In this document: piece after piece, positions 30,025 to 35,535 of the stretch
How positions within the stretch are numbered: position 1 is the first letter of the stretch
How the letters are laid out: the number at the start of each line of letters is the position of its first letter
NCBI RefSeq assembly: GCF_008632125.1
Contig: NZ_VWRN01000042.1
Coordinates: forward strand, 1-35,535
Length of the DNA: 35,535 nt
Direction: 5' to 3'
DNA from: Cupriavidus cauae
GTDB taxonomy: Bacteria > Pseudomonadota > Gammaproteobacteria > Burkholderiales > Burkholderiaceae
Notes under the pieces: model-generated
What the model was told of the DNA's origin: nothing
Databases searched by the model: none
The model's input: only the letters and a program-made list of their open reading frames with translations
Made by a program: the position numbers and the translations under genes

Positions 30025-32499
30025 ATGCCGATCACGACGCAGCAGCCAACCTTCAGTTTCCCTTCCAGCCACGCGTTCTTCGACGCGGCCGCTCGCGCCG
30101 CCCAGGCGCCCGGCAGTGTGAGCGCCCCGGTTCCCGGCATGGTGTACCGCATTGGCAAACGAACCATGCAATATCTGGTGGACACCTCCGCCACCCGGAA
30201 GATCGACCAGATTCGGCTCGCCGAACTGCCCGGTGCGGTCCGCGGACGATTCTCCAGATACATCGATGCGCTGTTGCGGATGTTCGGTCTGCGCGCGCCG
30301 GCCACGCTGACACCGACCCCAGCGCAACGCGATGCGATCTTCACGGCGGCGTCGATGCAACGCCAGCGCGGCGACACCGAACTGGCACAGTGGAAAAAAC
30401 GGATGGCGGCGCCAGCCGACGCCCTGCCCGAGGCCGGCGCTCTGCCCGAGGCCGAGGCTCTGCCCGAGGACGGCGCCCTGCCCGAGGCCAAGGCTCTGCC
30501 CAAGGCCGGGACCCTGCCCGAACAGTGGGTCAAGGATGGACATCGGGACACCGTGGTCGCGCATTTTGCCCCGGAAGTCGGCCGTGTCATGGAGGCGGTC
30601 AAACATCTGTATGGCAACTACCCTGCGCCCCAGGCCAGAGACATGGCCACCGGCCTGGTGGACCGGATCGGCCAGGAACTGGACGCCTGGCTGGCGGCCG
30701 TGTCTCCCGATGTCGCGGAAGCGGTCAAGCATCGCCTGGCCATCTCCGCGCGGGTGGAGAAGTTCGGGACGGTTGCGGCAAGCCACCCCGACGATCCGAA
30801 GATCCGCCAGCTCGAGCTGGACAAGGTCACCCGTTTTCCGACGCCCGCGCAGCAATGCATCCAGCTTTCCCATGATCTCGATCAGGAGCCCGAGCGCGTG
30901 CATGGGCTCGCGCCGTTCAATGAAGTCGCGCTGGGCGACATGCACGGCAATTGCGAACTGCTGTTGCACAGCCTGGTACAGCTCGGCTTCCTCGAGATTG
31001 CCGATCCCCAGGCATGGAGCCGGCTGCGCGGCATGCTGCGCAAGCTGCAGAGCGAACCCATGACCGCGGCCGGGCTCGCCCGCTTCCGGGATACGCTGCA
31101 TCGAGCCGTCACGGTCGACCCTGGCTGCCGGGAGACCCGGCTGACGCTGCTGGGCGATCTGCTCGCCGACCGCATGCACAACGATATCTGCATGCTGGCC
31201 ATACTCGACCTGCTCCATCAGCGTGGCGTCGACTATCAGGTGATTCTGTCGAACCACGACATGGGGTTCATTCAGTACTACCTGCGCAATCGGTCCAGGT
31301 CGCAGGACGAGCCGTTCGAGGTCAAGGGCATCGGCCTGATGCAGAACCCGGATCAGGCCGCCTCGCTGGAACGGTGCGACAAGCTGCTGAACGAGCATCG
31401 CGGCACGCGCGCTTTCTTTCGCGAGGCGGCCGAACGCGCCTATTTCCCGCATCTGAACGTGTGTTCGACCTCGCTGGACGGACGAACCGTCTTTTCGCAC
31501 GGCTTCGTCAACCAGACGCTGTTTGCCGAACTTTGCCGCCAGGCAGGCGCCGATCCGGCCGAACCCCATGCCGTGCAGGTCGCCAGGATCAATGCCCATC
31601 TACGGGACCTGCTGGCGGATGACGGCAGCGGATACCTGGCAGCGGTCAGCGACGCCGAACTCCCGAGCGCCCTGTATGCGGCCGGCTGGAATATCGGCCC
31701 GGGCGATCGCCGTTATCAGGAGGACATATCCGTGACCTATCCGAACGTGGCCCGCATCAACGACCCTCGCCTTCCCCACCCTGACGTTCGGCAGGCGGTT
31801 CATGGCCATACGCAGAATGTTGGGGCGCGGGTAAGGGGCGAGCTCCTGCGCACCGCCGAAGCCGCCGATCTGCTCGCGCGCATTGCGCAGCCCGATGGCA
31901 TGGCCACCCTGGACGATCTGAACGATTACTTGCGCTCCCCGGCAGCGGCCGAGCCTCCGAAGCAGGCGCTCAACGTCATTTCGCCGATGCTGGTCATGCT
32001 GCTGGTTCTGGCTCCCCGCTCGCTCGAACCGGAAGCGAGGAAGGACGCCTCCCTGCGCTTCGCGCACCTGCGGGAAAGTCTGTCGGATTATTCGCCTGCC
32101 GCCATGAAGGACCTGCCGATGCCGGAGGTCGAAGCCAGAATGAAGCGCTTTTGCGAAGACTTCAGCCGCGCCTGGAATGCCAATTGCAACGCCGGGGAGC
32201 CAGTCGCATTTCAGCGCGATTGGGCCACGCCACTGCTCGTTTCGCTCGAACAGATCCTCGCCCTGCCAGCGATCCCCGAACAGGCCACGCCTTTGGCGCC
32301 GGTGGTGCAGCGTTTGCGCGAGACGGCGACCGAGTTCGCGTCGGTCGCCGCGGCACACGTACCGGATGCGGGTCCTTCGGCAAACGACAAGGTCAACGCG
32401 TACATCGAAGCCCTGGAGCAGCGCTTCATTTCCCTGGACAGCGCCGAGGGGATGATGCCGACCGAACGGAAATTCGTTCGCACCGTTTACGTCGCGTAG
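30025..32499 (+). CDS. PPP-type metallophosphatase, candidate secreted effector (WipA/WipB-like)
   Basis: This is predicted to be a two-metal phosphatase. The motifs of the calcineurin/PPP fold occur in order: LGDMHGN (Asp305, His307), GDLLADR (Asp378, Asp382, Arg383), SNHD (Asn410, His411, Asp412), FSHGF (His492) and GHTQ (His595). GDLLADR has one residue more than the usual GDxxDR, and Ser replaces Gly in GNHD. The N-terminal 125 residues are rich in Ser, Thr, Pro and Gln at the very start (MPITTQQPTFSFPSSHAFF), as in type III or IV secreted proteins. Six hexapeptide repeats follow (132-167). About 230 residues after the last motif are helical with no family I know. ATG 30025 is the likeliest start, but its ribosome site is poor. 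Codon use looks less GC-biased than in the neighbours. Secretion is inferred; the phosphatase motifs are seen. Confidence 0.78.
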   Translation: MPITTQQPTFSFPSSHAFFDAAARAAQAPGSVSAPVPGMVYRIGKRTMQYLVDTSATRKIDQIRLAELPGAVRGRFSRYIDALLRMFGLRAPATLTPTPAQRDAIFTAASMQRQRGDTELAQWKKRMAAPADALPEAGALPEAEALPEDGALPEAKALPKAGTLPEQWVKDGHRDTVVAHFAPEVGRVMEAVKHLYGNYPAPQARDMATGLVDRIGQELDAWLAAVSPDVAEAVKHRLAISARVEKFGTVAASHPDDPKIRQLELDKVTRFPTPAQQCIQLSHDLDQEPERVHGLAPFNEVALGDMHGNCELLLHSLVQLGFLEIADPQAWSRLRGMLRKLQSEPMTAAGLARFRDTLHRAVTVDPGCRETRLTLLGDLLADRMHNDICMLAILDLLHQRGVDYQVILSNHDMGFIQYYLRNRSRSQDEPFEVKGIGLMQNPDQAASLERCDKLLNEHRGTRAFFREAAERAYFPHLNVCSTSLDGRTVFSHGFVNQTLFAELCRQAGADPAEPHAVQVARINAHLRDLLADDGSGYLAAVSDAELPSALYAAGWNIGPGDRRYQEDISVTYPNVARINDPRLPHPDVRQAVHGHTQNVGARVRGELLRTAEAADLLARIAQPDGMATLDDLNDYLRSPAAAEPPKQALNVISPMLVMLLVLAPRSLEPEARKDASLRFAHLRESLSDYSPAAMKDLPMPEVEARMKRFCEDFSRAWNANCNAGEPVAFQRDWATPLLVSLEQILALPAIPEQATPLAPVVQRLRETATEFASVAAAHVPDAGPSANDKVNAYIEALEQRFISLDSAEGMMPTERKFVRTVYVA
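30418..30525. repeat. Six in-frame 18-bp repeats coding hexapeptides
   Basis: The hexapeptides are DALPEA, GALPEA, EALPED, GALPEA, KALPKA and GTLPEQ. They form an acidic, proline-spaced linker between the N-terminal region and the phosphatase domain. Confidence 0.93.
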
Positions 32500-32568
32500 C
32501 CCGCTCGAACGTCTGGACCCCTCCGGCGCCCGCACCAGGCCATGCGAAGGCGGCAGGCCGCCGTGCAC

Positions 32569-33837
32569 TCAGCATCGCGGCGGCTGCACCGCCCGCTGGC
32601 GCGCCCTTTCCTCCCAGCCGGGCGGCACCACGAAACCGCGCGAACGTTCGCGCCACCAGCCCGGCGCGGAAGCGCCGGCCGGCTCCATCTCGCAGACCAT
32701 CACCGGGGCCTCGCGCCGCCAGGCCAGCTCGCGATGCGGCTCGGCGAAGCGTGCGGCCAGCGCGTCGTGCAGGGTCTCGAACGGTTCGGTTTCGTGCTCC
32801 GGCACCAGCGCCGGCGACAGCCAGCGGGCGCGCGGCAGGCGATGCCAGCGCACCGATGAGGCGGAGGCCGACGTGCCCGACGTGCCCGACGTGCCCGACG
32901 TGCCCGACGTGCCCGACGAGTCCAACGAGCCCGGCGAGCCCGGCGAGTCCAACGAGCCCGGCGAGCCCGGCGAGCGCGCCTCCACCCGCTGCGCCCATTG
33001 CGCCAGCGTCGACCACCAGCCGCGCAGATGGGCGGGATTGAGCCCCAGCGCGTCCAGGCCGGCCGGCATCACCCCATCGCGATAGAACAGCCAGCCCAGC
33101 AGATAGATTTCGCTGCGATCGACACGCGCGCCCAGCAGCGCCTCCGCCTCGGTCGTGCGTGACAGCGGCAGTTGCCGGCGCAGGATATGCGACAGCTTGT
33201 CGCCAAGCCGGTCCACCAGGTTCGGGCCAACGAAGGCTTGCAGCCGCGTACAAGGGTCCGGCGCCATCGCCTCGACGTTCGCCTCCGGCTCGACCAGCAG
33301 GTAGAACTTCGTCGCCATCTCCCAATGTACGAGCTGGCCCTGCGGTGCGCCCCCCGTCCCGCCGCGCGCCACGTCCCGCCAGACGAAGTCGAGCTCGCCC
33401 AGCGTCTGCACGCCATGCGGGCCATGCCGGCGCACCGGCAGATTGGAGGCGACCAGCTCGATGCCCTCGCCGTGTTCCAGCGCGAAATGCAGCAGCCGTT
33501 CGGCATGCCGGCCCAGCCGCAGGCTGCGCGCGGCCGGGGCCAGCGCTTGCACGGCGCCGGGCAAGGCGGACAGTTCTTCGATGGTGGGAGGCAGCAGGTC
33601 CGGATCGGCGCTGGCCAGCCAGCGCTGCCAGGCGGCAAGTGCTCCCGGTGGCCAACTGGCGAGCGCGGCGCCGCCGGGTTCGGCCAGCGCGGCGAATTCG
33701 CGGGGGATGGCGCTCAACAGCGGCGGCGCCAGCGTGCACCAGGCCAGATCGCGCACCCGCGCCGACGTGGCGGCGCGCCACAGCGGCTCGGCCGTGGTCG
33801 CGCCGGCGCCCGCCAGTTCAGTAACCGGCTCCCGCAT
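32569..33837 (-). CDS. DUF1853 family protein
   Basis: The biochemical role is unknown. The 422-residue product shows the DUF1853 pattern: LRLGRHAERLLHFALEHG (about 106-123), GELDFVWRD (about 147-155), HWEMATKFYLLV (about 171-182), FVGPNLVDRLGDKLSHILRR and YLLGWLFYRDG. The GELDF and HWE-K elements recall endonuclease-like folds, which is my inference. An insert of simple Ser/Gly/Pro/Thr repeats (289-328) breaks the C-terminal half. ATG 33837 was chosen because it overlaps the end of udg by 20 bases, as expected for translational coupling in the tsaB-rimI-udg operon. A longer frame upstream would lie inside udg. It is the last gene of the operon. Confidence 0.85.
   Translation of the reverse strand: MREPVTELAGAGATTAEPLWRAATSARVRDLAWCTLAPPLLSAIPREFAALAEPGGAALASWPPGALAAWQRWLASADPDLLPPTIEELSALPGAVQALAPAARSLRLGRHAERLLHFALEHGEGIELVASNLPVRRHGPHGVQTLGELDFVWRDVARGGTGGAPQGQLVHWEMATKFYLLVEPEANVEAMAPDPCTRLQAFVGPNLVDRLGDKLSHILRRQLPLSRTTEAEALLGARVDRSEIYLLGWLFYRDGVMPAGLDALGLNPAHLRGWWSTLAQWAQRVEARSPGSPGSLDSPGSPGSLDSSGTSGTSGTSGTSGTSASASSVRWHRLPRARWLSPALVPEHETEPFETLHDALAARFAEPHRELAWRREAPVMVCEMEPAGASAPGWWRERSRGFVVPPGWEERARQRAVQPPRC
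32854..32973. repeat. 9-bp coding repeats in the DUF1853 gene
   Basis: On the coding strand the repeats give SPGSPGSLD twice over, then SGT five times. On the plus strand they read as GACGTGCCC and GAGCCCGGC units. They encode residues 289-328, a flexible linker-like insert. Confidence 0.9.
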
Positions 33838-34864
33838 CGCCGCTGCCGGCAGCGCCGGTCCGTGGGGAGTCGAGCAGATCGGCCGGCGCGGCCGGATCGT
33901 TCTGCCGATAGACATCGCGCGCCAGGCACAGGTCTTCCCAGGCGCGGGCCTTGTCGGTCAGCGTGCGCAGCAGGTAGGCCGGGTGGTAGGTCACGACCAC
34001 CGGGATGCCCTCGTAGCGATGCACCGTGCCTCGCAGCTTGCTGATCGGCGTGGTGGTACGCAGCAGGGTCTGCGCGGCGAAGCGGCCCAGCACGACGATC
34101 AGGCGCGGGCGCACCAGCGCGATCTGCCGGCGCAGGAAGGGCTCGCACTGCTCGACCTCGGCCGGCTCCGGATTGCGATTCCCGGGCGGCCGGCACTTGA
34201 GCACGTTGGCGATGAAGACATTGCGCCCGCGCGCCAGCTGCAGCGACGCCAGCATGTTGTCGAGCAGCTTGCCGGCCTGGCCGACGAAGGGCTCGCCCTG
34301 CCGGTCCTCGTTCTCGCCCGGGGCCTCGCCGATCAGCATCCAGTCGGCCTCGCGGTCGCCGACGCCGAACACCGTGCGGGTCCGCGTGCTGCACAACTGG
34401 CAGGCCGTGCAGCCGGCCACGCGCGCTTCCAGCGCCTGCCAGTCGAGCGTGGCGAGGTCGTCGGCGGGCGCGGCGATGGATTGGCCTTCCGACAGCGGCA
34501 GGCCATCGTCGGGCAGGCTCTGCATGATCGGCACGAGCGGAATGGTCGGCTGGCGCGGCGCCGGCGCGGCGGCCATCGGGCTTGCCGCTTCATGGCCCTG
34601 CGCTTCATGGCTCAGCGCTTCACGGCCCAACGCTTCACGACTCGGCGCTTCGTTGGTCGGCGCTTCGCGGCTCAGTACTTCGCGGCTCGGCGCTTCACGG
34701 CCCGACGCTTCACGGCTCGGCCCTTCGTGGCTCGGCGCGTCGTGGCTCACCGCCTCGGCCAATGCCGACGCGGACTCGGGCTCGGCCTGCACCGCCTCGG
34801 CATGGCGCGGGACCCATTCGGTGCCGATGCCGAGCGCTTCGAGAAACAGCGCGCGCCGGTTCAT
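33818..34864 (-). CDS. Type 4 uracil-DNA glycosylase with repeat-bearing N-terminal extension
   Basis: This enzyme removes uracil from DNA and carries an iron-sulfur cluster. In 348 residues the conserved domain covers about 140-335. It has GEAPGENEDRQGEPFVGQAG (179-198, with the catalytic GEAPG), TYHPAYLLR (292-300), and the four probable cluster ligands Cys152, Cys155, Cys224 and Cys240. The N-terminal third is unusual: 11 pentapeptides of the form xSREA or xSHEA (39-93) followed by a Pro/Ala stretch. The first 20 residues (MNRRALFLEALGIGTEWVPR) are seen in proteins of this operon in related bacteria, as I recall. ATG 34864 overlaps the rimI stop by four bases (ATGA), indicating translational coupling. 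Confidence 0.92.
   Translation of the reverse strand: MNRRALFLEALGIGTEWVPRHAEAVQAEPESASALAEAVSHDAPSHEGPSREASGREAPSREVLSREAPTNEAPSREALGREALSHEAQGHEAASPMAAAPAPRQPTIPLVPIMQSLPDDGLPLSEGQSIAAPADDLATLDWQALEARVAGCTACQLCSTRTRTVFGVGDREADWMLIGEAPGENEDRQGEPFVGQAGKLLDNMLASLQLARGRNVFIANVLKCRPPGNRNPEPAEVEQCEPFLRRQIALVRPRLIVVLGRFAAQTLLRTTTPISKLRGTVHRYEGIPVVVTYHPAYLLRTLTDKARAWEDLCLARDVYRQNDPAAPADLLDSPRTGAAGSGDAGAGY
34586..34750. repeat. Eleven in-frame 15-bp repeats in the udg gene
   Basis: The 165-bp tract codes 11 pentapeptides: VSHDA, PSHEG, PSREA, SGREA, PSREV, LSREA, PTNEA, PSREA, LGREA, LSHEA, QGHEA. The plus-strand unit is about GCTTCACGGCTCGGC. No gaps interrupt it. Confidence 0.95.
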
Positions 34865-35442
34865 GCCGATGCCCCCCGCGGGCCGCCCTGCTGCCCGTCC
34901 TGCTCCGTGCCCTGCTCCGTGCCCCAGCGGCGGCGCAGCACCAGCGCATCCTCGCGCCCGTCGGCGGCCGGGTAATAGCCCTTGCGTCGGCCGATCGTCT
35001 CGAAGCCGGCGGCCTCGTACAGCGCCAGCGCGGCGGTATTCGACGGCCTGACTTCGAGCAGCACATTGGGCAGCCGATGCTGATTCGCGGTGGCCAGCGC
35101 CACGGCGAGCAGCAGCTTGCCGAGGCCCTGCCGATGGCGCGCCGGCTCGATCGTGATATTGAGCAAATGCATCTCGTCGACCACGGGCATCAGCACGGCA
35201 TAGCCGGCGAGCTTGCCGGCCGGGTCGCGCAGTGTCAGCCCGATATGGCCGGCCTTGACCGAGTTCTCGAAATTGCCGCGGGTCCACGGATGGCTGTAGG
35301 CGCGCTGCTCGATGTCGACCACCGCGTCCAGGTCGCGCGCGCTCATGCGCGCCAGCGCCCAGCCGCCGGGCAGCGTCGGCATATCGGGCACCGCGGGCCA
35401 GGCGGCGGCGCCGGTGCGGCTGTCGCCGAGGGCGGCGCTCAT
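34861..35442 (-). CDS. rimI: Ribosomal protein S18 alanine N-acetyltransferase
   Basis: This is a GNAT enzyme that acetylates the N-terminal alanine of ribosomal protein S18. In 193 residues the acetyl-CoA loop is ARHRQGLGKLLL (101-112). Other RimI motifs are IEQRAYSHPWTRGNF (44-58), LLEVRPSNTAALALYEAAGF (128-147) with Glu130, and a late Tyr (GYYPA, 155-159). About 28 extra residues precede the domain, and a Gly/Gln-rich tail follows it (about 172-193, with GTEQGTEQD). ATG 35442 follows AGGAG at good spacing and overlaps the tsaB stop by four bases. It lies between tsaB and udg in a coupled operon. Confidence 0.94.
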   Translation of the reverse strand: MSAALGDSRTGAAAWPAVPDMPTLPGGWALARMSARDLDAVVDIEQRAYSHPWTRGNFENSVKAGHIGLTLRDPAGKLAGYAVLMPVVDEMHLLNITIEPARHRQGLGKLLLAVALATANQHRLPNVLLEVRPSNTAALALYEAAGFETIGRRKGYYPAADGREDALVLRRRWGTEQGTEQDGQQGGPRGASA

Positions 35443-35535
35443 TGCCGTTCTCCTGTGGCCGCCAGCGAGGCGCGCCCCGCCGCCGCGGCCTGGCGCTCGG
35501 CCACGGTCTGGGCGACCTTGTCGCGCAGGTACAGC
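35439..35535 (-). CDS. tsaB: TsaB C-terminus (partial, runs off the window)
   Basis: Only the last 31 codons are visible: LYLRDKVAQT, then an Ala/Arg-rich tail ending ATGERQ and TGA. The YLRDKVA ending is typical of TsaB, the partner of TsaD in making the tRNA modification t6A. The stop overlaps the rimI start in ATGA. The tsaB-rimI order is common in beta-proteobacteria and supports the call. Confidence 0.8.
   Translation of the reverse strand, partial: LYLRDKVAQTVAERQAAAAGRASLAATGERQ

Overview
The window is chromosomal DNA from a very GC-rich beta-proteobacterium. Gene content and order (tsaB-rimI-udg-DUF1853, alr-radA, ligA-zipA-smc, dapC-dapD-yffB-dapE-prmB) are what I would expect in Burkholderiales, close to the Cupriavidus/Ralstonia/Pandoraea/Burkholderia group. 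I cannot name the genus from sequence alone. Nearly all genes are housekeeping genes. I see no rRNA, tRNA, insertion sequence, prophage or CRISPR array.

Layout. Positions 1-2164: an RluF-like pseudouridine synthase, then on the minus strand a stand-alone peptide deformylase and an unrecognised small protein. 2363-9631 (minus): smc, zipA and ligA, in transcription order (chromosome organisation, division, DNA joining). 10087-11085 (minus): an EamA-type transporter. 11256-16783 (plus): the lysine/diaminopimelate block dapC-dapD-[small coiled-coil membrane protein]-yffB-dapE, followed by prmB. 16856-19676: a DUF2817 peptidase-like protein (minus), a DUF2165 membrane protein (plus) and an unrecognised protein (minus). 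19997-25263: the ABC-F ATPase yheS (plus), an ABC exporter and dsbB (minus), and a small membrane protein (plus). 25347-29765: alr and radA (minus), divergent from lplT (plus). 30025-32499: a large accessory gene for a PPP-type metallophosphatase that looks like a secreted effector. 32569-35535 (minus): tsaB (partial)-rimI-udg-DUF1853, a tightly overlapping operon.

Two things stand out. First, the 824-residue phosphatase-like protein sits alone between conserved genes. It has a complete set of PPP metal-ligand motifs, a polar Ser/Pro/Thr/Gln-rich N-terminus and six hexapeptide repeats, and it recalls the PPP-fold effectors WipA/WipB of Legionella. Second, a large share of the intergenic gaps, and several protein linkers, carry their own short tandem repeat. 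Examples are 7-bp units at 973 and 25286, 11-bp units at 9843 (15 copies) and 14476 (6 copies), 13-bp units at 18791 and 21998, a 22-bp duplication at 16797, and coding arrays of 9, 15 and 18 bp in DUF1853, udg and the phosphatase. The units differ from place to place, which suggests a genome prone to short tandem duplication rather than one spreading element.

Starts were moved inward from the longest open frame wherever the family N-terminus or a ribosome binding site indicated it (for example def, ligA, zipA, smc with GTG, radA with TTG). Very long open frames antisense to ligA, smc and others are GC-bias shadows and are left out.
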